DNA of 64,000 nt from Chryseosolibacter histidinae (GTDB lineage: Bacteria; Bacteroidota; Bacteroidia; Cytophagales; Cyclobacteriaceae): NCBI RefSeq assembly GCF_018598225.1, contig NZ_JAHESF010000026.1, positions 33,927 to 97,926 of the forward strand, written 5' to 3'. Made by a program: the position numbers and the translations under genes. Each line of letters opens with the position of its first letter. Positions within the stretch are counted from its first letter, which is position 1. Under the pieces are notes generated by a model. It searched no databases. It had not been told where the DNA came from and saw only the letters and a program-made list of their open reading frames with translations. Below are positions 1 through 8,956 of the stretch, in pieces.

Positions 1-1487
1 GGTGTTCTGAAATTGTCGGTGTAATGTGCTTTGTTATCAAAAACAAAAAGACGGGTTTGTGAAGCTTCTACTTCCTTGAGGCCTGCGGGAGCACCGCTGT
101 ATAAGATCTTCCCTCCCTCCTGTCCCGCCTTGGGGCCGACCTCGACAATCCAGTCTGCATGCCTGATCACATCAATCTCATGCTCCACAACGAAGATGGA
201 GTTGCCCGATGCTTTCAGGCCGTCAAGTGCACGAAGGAGCGCCTCTGTGTCGGCCGGGTGAAGACCCGCGCTGGGCTCATCAAGGATATAGACAACGCCA
301 AAAAGATTAGAATGAACCTGCGTGGCAAGCCGAAGGCGCTGCAGCTCGCCTGGGGACAGTGTTGGCGTACTGCGCTCCAGCGTAAGGTAGCCCAGCCCAA
401 GATCGATCACAACGTTCAATCGCGAGATCAGGTCTTGCGAGATACGCTGCGAAACGATGACCTTCTCCGGATGGTCTTGCGCCTCTTCACCGGCCTTCGC
501 TGCGACAAATTTTTTCAGGATGGCCGAAAGTTGCATCATCGGCAGCCTGGACATTTCGGTGATGTCAAGGCCAGCAAACCTGACACGCAAAGACTCTTTA
601 CGCAGTCGTTTACCGTGGCAAACCGGACATTCCGTGCTCGTCATAAACTGCGCAACACGCTTTTTCATGAGCTGACTTTGCGTGGTCGCGAAGGTGGTCA
701 TCACATATTTACGCGCGCCGATGAACGTTCCCATATAGCTCGGCTCCATTTTTCTTTTTATTGCCTGCTTTACCTCTTTAACGTTGAATCCGGCGTAGAC
801 CGGAACCACAGGCTGTTCGTCTGTGAATAAGATCCAGTCGCGGTCTTTCTTGGGAATGTCACGCCATGGCTTGTCGATATCGTAGCCCATCGTTGTCAGT
901 ATGTCCCGGAGATTCTGTCCCTGCCATGCCGAGGGCCATGCTGCAATGGCTTTCTCGCGGATCGATAATGTGTCGTCAGGCACCATCGACTTCTCCGTTA
1001 CATCGTACACCCTGCCAAGTCCATGACAGTTAGGACATGCCCCTTCTGGCGTGTTGGTAGAAAATGATTCAGCATAAAGAATGGATTGCCCTTTTGGATA
1101 ATCGCCAGCGCGTGAATACAACATCCGGAGAAGATTGGACAGTGTAGTGACACTACCGACAGACGATCGCGTAGAGGGAGAACCGCGCTGTTGCTGCAAG
1201 GCTACAGCCGGTGGAAGTCCGGTGATTTGTTCTACTTTGGGTACAGACATTTGGTGGAAGAGCCTGCGCGCATAAGGTGATACCGACTCCAGATAACGCC
1301 TTTGCGCCTCAGCATATAAGGTTCCAAAGGCTAGCGAGGATTTTCCAGAGCCCGAGACACCGGTAAAAACCACCAGTGCATTGCGCGGAATTCTAAGCGA
1401 AACATTCTTCAAGTTGTGTTCGCTTGCTCCCTGAACTTCGATGTATCCGTCTTCTTTAAAGTTTCCTGTTTCCGATCGCATGGCCAT
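1..1487 (-). CDS. UvrA-family excinuclease ATPase, UvrB-binding domain absent (UvrA2 type), 3' end outside window
   Basis: I translated the minus strand by hand because the gene runs off the left edge without a stop. It starts [10 protein letters not shown] at 1487 (alternative ATG at 1481). Visible are the Walker A motif GVSGSGKSS, the [13 protein letters not shown] region, a zinc-finger pair CPNCHGLG, a second CPVCHGKR pair, the signature [11 protein letters not shown] and the Walker B region [12 protein letters not shown]. After [11 protein letters not shown] the protein goes within about 20 residues to the CPNC finger, where E. coli UvrA has well over 100 residues of UvrB-binding domain. 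That is the hallmark of UvrA2 proteins, associated with DNA-damage tolerance or resistance to DNA-binding drugs. Family assignment is very sure; the role outside UvrABC repair is inference. Confidence 0.93.
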   Translation of the reverse strand, partial: MAMRSETGNFKEDGYIEVQGASEHNLKNVSLRIPRNALVVFTGVSGSGKSSLAFGTLYAEAQRRYLESVSPYARRLFHQMSVPKVEQITGLPPAVALQQQRGSPSTRSSVGSVTTLSNLLRMLYSRAGDYPKGQSILYAESFSTNTPEGACPNCHGLGRVYDVTEKSMVPDDTLSIREKAIAAWPSAWQGQNLRDILTTMGYDIDKPWRDIPKKDRDWILFTDEQPVVPVYAGFNVKEVKQAIKRKMEPSYMGTFIGARKYVMTTFATTQSQLMKKRVAQFMTSTECPVCHGKRLRKESLRVRFAGLDITEMSRLPMMQLSAILKKFVAAKAGEEAQDHPEKVIVSQRISQDLISRLNVVIDLGLGYLTLERSTPTLSPGELQRLRLATQVHSNLFGVVYILDEPSAGLHPADTEALLRALDGLKASGNSIFVVEHEIDVIRHADWIVEVGPKAGQEGGKILYSGAPAGLKEVEASQTRLFVFDNKAHYTDNFRT

Positions 1488-1668
1488 TAGCCTATAAGTT
1501 AAAATCATGTGCCCTGGTCGATCAACAGCGAGGAAGTTCTACTGGAAGACGAAAAGGTTGATTGGGCCGGATAGCGCGGTTGTAAAAAGCCAAAGCCCAT
1601 TAACCGCGGGTTAACTGGTATTGTTTTTTTTAAATTTTACGCATTCACACTAACACCAGAATTTCCTC

Positions 1669-2139
1669 ATGCCAACCGTCCAGCTAAAGATCAATGAGCG
1701 ACCGTATGATGTAGATGTTTTACCATGGGTATCGCTGCTGGACACGATCCGCGATCGTCTTAACCTGACAGGCACTAAGAAAGGTTGTGATCACGGGCAA
1801 TGTGGCGCCTGTACAGTGTTGTGTGATGGTAAAAGGATTCTAAGCTGCCTTACGCTTACAGTAATAAAAGATGGTTCAGAAATAACAACCATCGAAGGGA
1901 TCGCAACCGGCGATCAATTGCATCCTCTTCAACAGGCTTTTATCGATCACGATGCGTTTCAATGTGGTTATTGCACGCCTGGGCAAATCTGCAGTGCTGT
2001 TGGTATGTTAAATGAAGGCAAAGCAAAAACACGGGAAGACGTTAAAGAGCTTATGAGCGGAAATCTTTGTCGCTGTGGTGCGAATGTTGGTATCGTCGAT
2101 GCGATTATGGAAGTGAAGGATGGAGGTGCCCGTGAATAA
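1669..2139 (+). CDS. (2Fe-2S) subunit of xanthine dehydrogenase-family molybdenum hydroxylase
   Basis: This 156-residue electron-transfer subunit carries two [2Fe-2S] clusters. The plant-type cluster uses C40, C45, C48 and C60 in CDHGQCGACTV...SC. The second cluster uses C99, C102, C134 and C136 in QCGYCTPGQIC and NLCRCG. It passes electrons from the molybdenum site to the FAD subunit encoded next. Length is typical for CoxS/YagT-like subunits. There is no Tat signal at the N-terminus, unlike E. coli PaoA/YagT, so the complex is probably cytoplasmic. It is the first gene of a three-gene operon and overlaps the start of the second. The substrate, probably an aldehyde or N-heterocycle, cannot be read from this subunit. 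Confidence 0.95.
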   Translation: MPTVQLKINERPYDVDVLPWVSLLDTIRDRLNLTGTKKGCDHGQCGACTVLCDGKRILSCLTLTVIKDGSEITTIEGIATGDQLHPLQQAFIDHDAFQCGYCTPGQICSAVGMLNEGKAKTREDVKELMSGNLCRCGANVGIVDAIMEVKDGGARE

Positions 2140-3145
2140 ATTCGATTATCAACAGGCAGCCAATACGCATGAAGCGAGTGTACTGGTCACCGGAAACGAC
2201 CGGGCAAATTTTATCGCCGGCGGCACGAACCTGATTGATCTTTGGAAATATAACGTCACTAATCCCGCGCTGTTGGTTGATATCAATCGAATAAAAGAAA
2301 ATAAAACCATTGAAGAAATTGAAGGTGGCGGTATAAGGCTCGGAGCGCTCGTGTCGAATGCAGACACTGCCTACCATCCTTTGATCGAGCAGCGCTATCC
2401 CCTGCTCTCAAGCGCAATACTTGCAGGGGCATCGGGGCAAATCCGCAACATGGCCAGCAATGGGGGCAATCTTATGCAGCGAACCCGTTGCTACTATTTC
2501 TATGACGCGGAAGTCCCCTGTAACAAGCGACATCCCGGGTCCGGTTGTCCAGCCATCAGCGGCTACAACCGGATGCATGCCATATTGGGGCATAGCGAAC
2601 ACTGTATTGCAGTTTTTCCTTCAGACATGTGCGTGGCGTTGGCTGCACTCGAGGCGGTTGTCAATGTGTCTGACGCGAATGGCACGCGAAGTATTCCATT
2701 CGAAGATTTCCATCGACTACCCGAAAGTACACCTGAGGTCGACAATACACTGAAGCACGGTGAATTCATTACTTCTATCGACCTGCCCTCTAACGGATTT
2801 TCTTCCAACTACGCGTACTTAAAGATCCGGGATAGAAATTCATATGCTTTTGCGCTTGTCTCAGTGGCAACGGGTCTCGCGCTGGACGGTGACATGATCC
2901 GCGAGGCACGAATTGCATTGGGCGGAGTTGCCCATAAGCCGTGGCGCGTGAAAGCTGCCGAGGACGCTCTTCGTGGCAAGCCCGTGACCGAAACGAGCTT
3001 CGAACAGGCAGCGGATCTCATGCTCGAGGGAGCGCAAGGTTTTAAATACAACCGATTTAAAATAGCGCTTGCAAAACGAGCGATCATCCGAAACTGCATG
3101 ATGTCCCTTCACCCGGAGTTACAAAAACCCGGTGCGCAACCTTGA
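2132..3145 (+). CDS. FAD-binding subunit of molybdenum hydroxylase, YagS/PaoB-like
   Basis: The protein has about 337 residues. I chose the GTG at 2132 because GGAGG at 2122-2126 lies five bases upstream; an ATG at 2120 would lie inside that ribosome-binding site and add four residues. The start overlaps the end of the iron-sulfur subunit by 8 bases, suggesting translational coupling. FAD-binding motifs are AGGTNLIDLW near residue 30 and GASGQIRNMASNGGNL near residue 100. Next comes a cysteine-rich insert (C120, C130, C139, with C158 beyond), as in PaoB and 4-hydroxybenzoyl-CoA reductase, where it holds an extra [4Fe-4S] cluster. The subunit moves electrons from the 2Fe-2S subunit to FAD and the final acceptor. 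Confidence 0.94.
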   Translation: MNKFDYQQAANTHEASVLVTGNDRANFIAGGTNLIDLWKYNVTNPALLVDINRIKENKTIEEIEGGGIRLGALVSNADTAYHPLIEQRYPLLSSAILAGASGQIRNMASNGGNLMQRTRCYYFYDAEVPCNKRHPGSGCPAISGYNRMHAILGHSEHCIAVFPSDMCVALAALEAVVNVSDANGTRSIPFEDFHRLPESTPEVDNTLKHGEFITSIDLPSNGFSSNYAYLKIRDRNSYAFALVSVATGLALDGDMIREARIALGGVAHKPWRVKAAEDALRGKPVTETSFEQAADLMLEGAQGFKYNRFKIALAKRAIIRNCMMSLHPELQKPGAQP

Positions 3146-3186
3146 TCAGGAGAAAGACTATTACATGAAAAAAATATTACCGTAAC

Positions 3187-5394
3187 ATGGCAGGGCTATC
3201 AGTAGGAAAAGCTATCAATCGTCTTGAAGGAAGGGCGAAGGTAACCGGTGCAGCAAAGTATGCGGGCGAGTATAATGTCCCTGACCTGCTTTATGGGTAT
3301 GTTGTCAACAGCAGAATTACCAAGGGGAAAATCCGAAGTATCGACACAACAAAAGCGAAGGCGTTTGACGGTGTTGTAGAAGTCTTCACGCATGAAAACC
3401 GGCCCAAGCTTGCGTGGCTGAAGCTCAAATACAAGGACATTGACGCGCCCTCGGGCTCAGCGTTGAAACCTTTACATGATGCGGAAATAAAATTCAGCGG
3501 TCAGCCTATTGCCCTGGTGGTGGCGAAAGATTATGAAACCGCGCGTTATGCCGCTACGCTGGTCAGTGTTCAATACGAGGCGGAACCTTTCGAGACCTGT
3601 CTTGAAACGAACCTGGATAAAGCGCGCGACCAAAAAAACGCACCGAAACCCACGGGCCATTTCGAAAAAGCGTATGAAAAATCGCCCGTTAAAGTGTCAG
3701 CAGAATATTTGCACAGCACAGAACATCACAATCCCATTGAGCTTTTTGCAACAACAACTATTTACGAAGGAGAAGGAAAGCTCACGATCTATGATAAAAC
3801 CCAATGGACCATAAACAACCAGGTTTATGTAGCGAATGTTTTCGGGCTTCACTTTAAAGATGTTCGTGTTTTGGCACCCTTTGTTGGCGGAGCTTTCGGT
3901 TCGGGCTTACGTCCGCAGTATCAACTGTTCCTTTGTGTGCTGGCTGCGCTCCACCTTAAAAGGAATGTGCGGGTGACGCTCGACAGGCATCAGATGTTTC
4001 CATTCAGCCATCGTCCACCAACCTATCAGAAAACCCGGTTCAGTGCCAATAATGATGGCAAGATCACGGCCATGAATCATATTGCTGTCAGTGAAACTTC
4101 GGAATATGAAGACAAGATCGAAGAGGTGGTTTCGTGGAGTCATCGGCTGTACCCGGCTCCCAATACACTTTTCCAGCATAAGCTCGCTCCGCTGAATGTA
4201 CACACACCACTTGATATGCGCGCGCCGGGAGCCAGCACCGCCATGCACGCCATTGAGTGTACAATGGATGCGCTGGCCTACAAGCTGAATATGGATCCGC
4301 TCGATTTTCGGCTGATAAACTATTCTGAAAATGATCCGGCAGAAGATAAGCCATTTACAAGCAAGGAATTGAAACAATGTTATGAAAAGGCAGCAGAAAA
4401 ATTCGGCTGGCGTAACCGAAACCCGGTGCCAGGTAGTATGCAACATGGAAATAAGCTTATTGGCTATGGCATGGCAACTGGAATTTGGGATGCCGAGCAA
4501 TACCCATCGCGGGTTGAAGCAATCCTGAACAAAGAAGGAAGATTGGAAATCCACAATGCAACTACTGACATAGGAACTGGTACATTTACAGTCATGACAC
4601 AGATCGCGGCGGATGAATTGGGTCTCTTACCCGAAGATGTGATCTTTAGTTATGGCGATAGCAAAAACCCATTCTCTGCTTCTCAGGGTGGTTCCTCAAC
4701 AACGGCATCCACGGGCGTAGCAGTGGTGATGGCGGTAAAAGCGTTAAAGGCAAAATTGCTGAAGAAAGCGAGAGCTATATCAAATTCGCGATTGAAAAAA
4801 TTAGAAGATGATGAAATCTCATTCGCGGATGGAAATATCATTTTAAAAACTGACGACGCACCGCTTATTTCCTTCAGGGAGATTATTGCAGCCAACAAAG
4901 GAAAGGAAATTAAAACGACCAACTTGGGAAAACCTCATTTTCTCAAGCTCAGAAAGTACAGCAAGGCCACCCACAGCGCAGCTTTCGTTGAGGTTGAAAT
5001 TGATAGGGACCTGAAAACGATAAACGTGACACGAGCGGTGACAGCAGTGGCAGCAGGAAAGATCATCAATCCAAAAACCGCGCGGAGTCAGATCTTAGGC
5101 GCAATGGTTTGGAGTATCAGCAAGGCGCTGCGCGAAGAAACAATCCTTGACGAAAACCTGGGCAAATATATGAACCCCAATCTTGGAGAATACCATATTC
5201 CCGTGCATGCGGATATACATGACCTCGAAGTAATTTTTGCCGACGAAAAAGACGAAGTTATTAACGAACTGGGTGTAAAAGGCGTTGGTGAGATCGGAAT
5301 GATTGCTATGCCCGCAGCCATTACCAACGCAATATTCCATGCAACAGGACGGCGTATTAATAAACTACCCATTCATTTTGATGCGCTGATGTAA
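3187..5394 (+). CDS. Molybdopterin-binding catalytic subunit of molybdenum hydroxylase, YagR/PaoC-like
   Basis: This 735-residue catalytic subunit holds the molybdenum-pterin cofactor and hydroxylates the substrate. It shows the pterin-contact loop GGAFGSG (residues 234-240), the QGGSSTTAST loop, and the C-terminal GVGEIGM with the expected base Glu702. Its length fits the shorter PaoC/YagR branch rather than xanthine dehydrogenase (about 780 residues or more). It lies 41 bases after the FAD subunit in the same operon. No cofactor-insertion chaperone of the XdhC/PaoD type is adjacent. Aldehyde oxidation is the best guess from the PaoABC resemblance, but substrate-determining residues cannot be judged here. 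Confidence 0.94.
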   Translation: MAGLSVGKAINRLEGRAKVTGAAKYAGEYNVPDLLYGYVVNSRITKGKIRSIDTTKAKAFDGVVEVFTHENRPKLAWLKLKYKDIDAPSGSALKPLHDAEIKFSGQPIALVVAKDYETARYAATLVSVQYEAEPFETCLETNLDKARDQKNAPKPTGHFEKAYEKSPVKVSAEYLHSTEHHNPIELFATTTIYEGEGKLTIYDKTQWTINNQVYVANVFGLHFKDVRVLAPFVGGAFGSGLRPQYQLFLCVLAALHLKRNVRVTLDRHQMFPFSHRPPTYQKTRFSANNDGKITAMNHIAVSETSEYEDKIEEVVSWSHRLYPAPNTLFQHKLAPLNVHTPLDMRAPGASTAMHAIECTMDALAYKLNMDPLDFRLINYSENDPAEDKPFTSKELKQCYEKAAEKFGWRNRNPVPGSMQHGNKLIGYGMATGIWDAEQYPSRVEAILNKEGRLEIHNATTDIGTGTFTVMTQIAADELGLLPEDVIFSYGDSKNPFSASQGGSSTTASTGVAVVMAVKALKAKLLKKARAISNSRLKKLEDDEISFADGNIILKTDDAPLISFREIIAANKGKEIKTTNLGKPHFLKLRKYSKATHSAAFVEVEIDRDLKTINVTRAVTAVAAGKIINPKTARSQILGAMVWSISKALREETILDENLGKYMNPNLGEYHIPVHADIHDLEVIFADEKDEVINELGVKGVGEIGMIAMPAAITNAIFHATGRRINKLPIHFDALM

Positions 5395-6075
5395 CTGGTT
5401 TCCCTTTCCTGGTACTGCCTTAGTTGACATTTGCGGATTGGCACTGCGTTGAGATAGCTTTATTAAGGTCAACGTTTCGATTTAAGACCTTGAGCGAAAC
5501 TTAAAACGGCGGTTGGTGCTTATATCAATTCAGCATTACCGACCCTGAGGGTGCTAAAGAGCTTCTCAAGGAAGAGCTCGGATCTTTGAGCAAGCGCCTG
5601 TAACTGCAGCGCTCAAACGGCTCAGGAGCAATCCAACGTTTTTGCACCTTCAGTGATCGTGTACGCCATCACTCCCATCCAGGCGAGCTTCCTGCATTTT
5701 ATCGCCAGGTAATCTTATATGATAAAAGCTGTATGCCTAAGCGACCGCACGATACAGCCATAGAATTAAATGCGATGTAGAAATAATTACGCGGAAAAAC
5801 GGTGGCTTAAAAGTGACCGTAGATGTATGAAAAACATCACAATTTAAGCTCGAATTGACGATGTTGCCTACCGACAGGGTTGGATTTTGCACACTAGCGA
5901 CGCTACAGCTGCCAAAAGTAATGAATGGGAGGGTCTTTCAGTAGCCGGCCGACGCATAGCGCAAGGGTAGGCTTGTTAAAGGTAATGCTGGCTGATTCCC
6001 CGGATCATGACGAGGCATTTTTTTTGATGAGCGTTGAAACTGATTGGTGTTTTATTTTTGAAAGGGAAATGTGCG
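5395..6075 (+). other. 681-base stretch without a recognisable gene
   Basis: No open frame of convincing length or composition lies between the molybdenum hydroxylase operon and the receiver gene. I find no tRNA-like fold, insertion sequence end or clear terminator. The stretch probably holds the end of the hydroxylase transcript and the promoter of the receiver gene. Confidence 0.6.
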
Positions 6076-6435
6076 ATGGAAAAAATCAGGATCATAATAA
6101 TTGAAGACGACCCGGACCTGCGTGCCCTGATGACGTTAGCGCTGGTGGCACAAAGGTTTGAAGTTACAAGTTTCTCAGAAGCAGATGCTTTTCTGAAGCA
6201 GGGCAAGGGTGCGGATCTTTACATTATTGATATCAACCTGGGCGGAGTAAGCGGGCTTGACCTGTGTCAAAAAATAAAAGAGAGTTCCAACAGCCGGCCA
6301 GTAGTCATTATGATCTCCGCAAACCCAGATATAAACAACCTGGCACAAGAAGCCAGCGCCGATGACGCGCTGCCCAAGCCGTTCAATTCCAAAGATCTTT
6401 TAAACAAGGTGATGAATCACATAGCCGCAGCATGA
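6076..6435 (+). CDS. Single-domain response regulator (CheY-like receiver)
   Basis: I start this 119-residue protein at the ATG at 6076, after the purine-rich GAAAGGGAAA; an upstream start at 6034 would add residues that do not belong to the fold. It is a bare receiver domain. The acidic pocket is E10-D11-D12, the phosphoacceptor is D52 in IIDINLGG, the switch serine is about S81, and the conserved lysine is K101 in LPKPF. There is no output domain. Such proteins usually relay phosphate or act by protein-protein contact. No histidine kinase is adjacent, so its partner is unknown. Confidence 0.9.
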   Translation: MEKIRIIIIEDDPDLRALMTLALVAQRFEVTSFSEADAFLKQGKGADLYIIDINLGGVSGLDLCQKIKESSNSRPVVIMISANPDINNLAQEASADDALPKPFNSKDLLNKVMNHIAAA

Positions 6436-6724
6436 TGATAGTTTTTTCGTTCACTGATCACTATTCAATATGACCTTAAAATCAGTAACAAAGACTATCA
6501 GCTTGCCTTTGACAATGAGCACACCCAACCTCTCCAAGCTTTTCTCTTAGCGTTTTAGTGGATGCGCGTGACATCGCCCTGACTGGATACATCGCTCTCC
6601 GCTGAATGGCAGCATACTACCGTGGCGGAACTGGAAAACTTTTGATTATCTTGGAACAGCATCCTCATCACCTGCGTGGTTGCATGTTTTGGTAGCAGAG
6701 GATTTCCAGACGCACAATCACCCT

Positions 6725-7522
6725 ATGAAACATCTCGACCTGGTACAGGCATTAGACAACAAGCTCAACGATGAGCGACTCGAGATCATCATACAGCAAC
6801 TCGAGCAGCTGGGGATTGCCTATTCCAAACAACAATACGCCAGCGGCACCAATTTGATCGTTGACCTGGGGCATGCCCGGAAAAGAATTGGCGTGAGCTC
6901 ACATTTTGACAGGGTTCAGGAGTCGGCTGGGGCAAACGACAACGGCTCCGCTATAGCAGTGTGCCTCGACATCATCAGAAAGTTTAAAAAGTCAGGAAAC
7001 GACAACCTCGGGCTCCGCATATTTTTCTTCGACGAAGAAGAAACAGGATTGAAAGGCTCGACAGCATACACCAAGGAGCGTGGCATAAATGACCTGGTGG
7101 GACTGATCAACATGGAATTGGTTGGTCTGGGCGATAAATTCGCCTTGTGGCCTGTAGACGAAAAAGCCAGCGGAAAGATCCTGAACACCTTTGAATCGGT
7201 TTCGAAACAAAAGCAGATCGTCACCAGGAGAATTGACCGCATCGTAACCAATACCGCCGACCATTTGTCTTTCAGGGAGGCTGGCCTGCAAGACGCTTTC
7301 ACCATCACCTGCATCTCTGACAAAGACCTCGAGATCGCGCAACATTATTTCAGGGCACTGGCGTTGGAGGTTGACAGGCAGACCCTTGTAGAGATCCTTT
7401 CAAAGGCCCCCGTTTTTGAACATTATCACAAGCCAACAGATACCTTCAACAGGCTGAGTGAAGACTCGATTTCAATGACATCGGCAACAGTCTGGGAGAC
7501 CATCATTGCTATTCAAAAATAA
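6725..7522 (+). CDS. M28-family zinc aminopeptidase-like protein
   Basis: The protein has 265 residues from the ATG at 6725. It has the metal ligands of the M28 peptidase fold in order: H60 in SSHFDRV, bridging D72 in GANDNGS, the catalytic and ligand glutamates in FFDEEETG near residue 105, the glutamate of NMELVG, and the late histidine in HYHKPTD. I see no signal peptide or lipobox, so it appears cytoplasmic, which is less common for M28 enzymes of Bacteroidota. The gene stands alone and converges on the next gene. An aminopeptidase or an acylase-type amidohydrolase is possible. The fold is secure, the substrate unknown. Confidence 0.85.
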   Translation: MKHLDLVQALDNKLNDERLEIIIQQLEQLGIAYSKQQYASGTNLIVDLGHARKRIGVSSHFDRVQESAGANDNGSAIAVCLDIIRKFKKSGNDNLGLRIFFFDEEETGLKGSTAYTKERGINDLVGLINMELVGLGDKFALWPVDEKASGKILNTFESVSKQKQIVTRRIDRIVTNTADHLSFREAGLQDAFTITCISDKDLEIAQHYFRALALEVDRQTLVEILSKAPVFEHYHKPTDTFNRLSEDSISMTSATVWETIIAIQK

Positions 7523-7553
7523 ATGGCGGGTATTCGTCTGCGTAATTTCTTAT

Positions 7554-8162
7554 TCAAGGAAGGTTGGAAATCAAACTGTTGATCTTCATCGAAACATATT
7601 CTTCAAGCTCTTTATCATTATAACACATCTTTAAAAGATAGGGTTGCTGGTCCAGGAATTCTTCCCTGGAGTAATTGTGTAAATTCTTCATTATATCCAT
7701 TTCCAGGCCCAATAATTTTTTATTCATCGCCACATTCTTCCTTAATTTTTCCAGGTCTTCACCACCCTCCTGCGTAAGCGAATAAAAATGCATCGGATCT
7801 ATCGCAATTGCCTTGAAATATAAAGGCATCACTTCTTCAAGATCTTTTACTTTATTTCCTCGATATGATTCTGCCAATGTTAATATTGCAATTCCTGAAT
7901 TTGGGTTCTTGTTATAAACCATCTCCCAAAATTCAATTTCCTGATCTGCTGTCCAGCTAAATCCATAATATGACGTCCAAAAGCCTGCAAGAATAGCGGC
8001 GCGCAAAATGAAAATCGATTCTTCCTCTAAAGAGTCAAATTGTTCTATTAACTTTTTAATTGGGTCATAGTCATTCGTTTTAAGAACGAAATCCCGAATG
8101 ATCATTGCCTGTTCCGATAGATCGGTCTTGTGATTGTAAGCGCCTAATTGATATAAACCCAT
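7554..8162 (-). CDS. Hypothetical TPR-like helical protein
   Basis: The protein has about 202 residues from the ATG at 8162. An in-frame TTG at 8189 would add nine residues, but the ATG is preferred. I do not recognise a named family. The sequence is helical and acidic, and the middle (residues 85-130) has spacing like a tetratricopeptide repeat: an N-P-N-S-G-I-A-I-L-T-L-A-E-S-Y segment followed by PLYFKAIAIDP. It has no signal peptide or membrane segment. It lies downstream of the OmpR-type regulator on the same strand with 88 bases between, so it could belong to that transcript. A role as an adaptor protein is only a guess. Confidence 0.7.
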   Translation of the reverse strand: MGLYQLGAYNHKTDLSEQAMIIRDFVLKTNDYDPIKKLIEQFDSLEEESIFILRAAILAGFWTSYYGFSWTADQEIEFWEMVYNKNPNSGIAILTLAESYRGNKVKDLEEVMPLYFKAIAIDPMHFYSLTQEGGEDLEKLRKNVAMNKKLLGLEMDIMKNLHNYSREEFLDQQPYLLKMCYNDKELEEYVSMKINSLISNLP

Positions 8163-8250
8163 CTTTTTTCTTTCAGTCCCGTTCTCCAACTCTATGTTGA
8201 TGCTTTTCCCTGTGCAACTTCATTTTACCGCCTGCCTTTCAGCCGCGTTG

Positions 8251-8949
8251 CTAGCCCGAAATTACCCCATCCGATAAAATGAATCCTACGCTGTGAACAT
8301 TTTCGATCTTAACACTTGAATCATTAGCAAAATACTTCCTGAGCTTGGCAATGAACACATCCAGGCTTCGCCCCTTGAAGTAATCACTTTCTCCCCACAA
8401 TGCAATAAGGATCTCCTCCTTCTTTGTGATCTGGTTCTTTTTCAGGCAAAGCAGCTTCAGGATCTCATTCTCTTTGGCGGTGATGCGCTTCACAGAATTG
8501 CCAATGGAGAGTGTTTGATTCTTAGGATCGAAGTGATAACCACCGATATTGAAACACGAATCCTTTGTTCCAGTGATCTGGACTTGAGAGCGGCGAAGGA
8601 TGGCTTTGATCTTATAGAGCAGCTCAAAGGTCTCAAAGGGTTTTGTGATGTAGTCGTCGGCACCCGATTGAAAGCCCCTGATCTTGTCATCGAGCAGTGA
8701 TCTTGCCGTGAGGAATATGATGGGCACATGTTCATTTCTGTGCCTTATTTCTTTGGCCAGTGAAAAGCCGTCGCCGTCTGGCAGCGAACAATCCAGGATG
8801 CACATGTTATACGCATCTCCGAGGAAAGCCTGAAGGCCCGCTTTTATATTTACCGCCAGCTTTACTTCGTATCCCTCCGATGCCAGGAAGTTTTGCAACA
8901 GCAGCCCCGCATTGGCATCGTCTTCTACAATGAGTATTTTATCTACCAT
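8251..8949 (-). CDS. OmpR/PhoB-family DNA-binding response regulator
   Basis: This 232-residue regulator has an N-terminal receiver and a C-terminal winged helix. The receiver has acidic residues E9-D10-D11, phosphoacceptor D53 in CILDCSLPDGDG, and lysine in YITKPFE near residue 104. The output domain, about residues 130-228, has the OmpR-type signature ITAKENEILKLL and a recognition-helix area SLDVFIAKLRKYF. It sits 7 bases after the sensor kinase gene on the same strand and is almost certainly its partner. Architecture and order resemble the RprXY-type pairs of Bacteroidota. Plausible targets are its own operon and the divergent cysteine-rich secreted protein. Confidence 0.95.
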   Translation of the reverse strand: MVDKILIVEDDANAGLLLQNFLASEGYEVKLAVNIKAGLQAFLGDAYNMCILDCSLPDGDGFSLAKEIRHRNEHVPIIFLTARSLLDDKIRGFQSGADDYITKPFETFELLYKIKAILRRSQVQITGTKDSCFNIGGYHFDPKNQTLSIGNSVKRITAKENEILKLLCLKKNQITKKEEILIALWGESDYFKGRSLDVFIAKLRKYFANDSSVKIENVHSVGFILSDGVISG

Positions 8950-8956
8950 AACCCGA

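Noticed and set aside
159..830. Long plus-strand frame over the UvrA gene
   Set aside because: It overlaps the minus-strand gene with clear UvrA motifs, and its translation shows no protein-like domain; it is a shadow frame.
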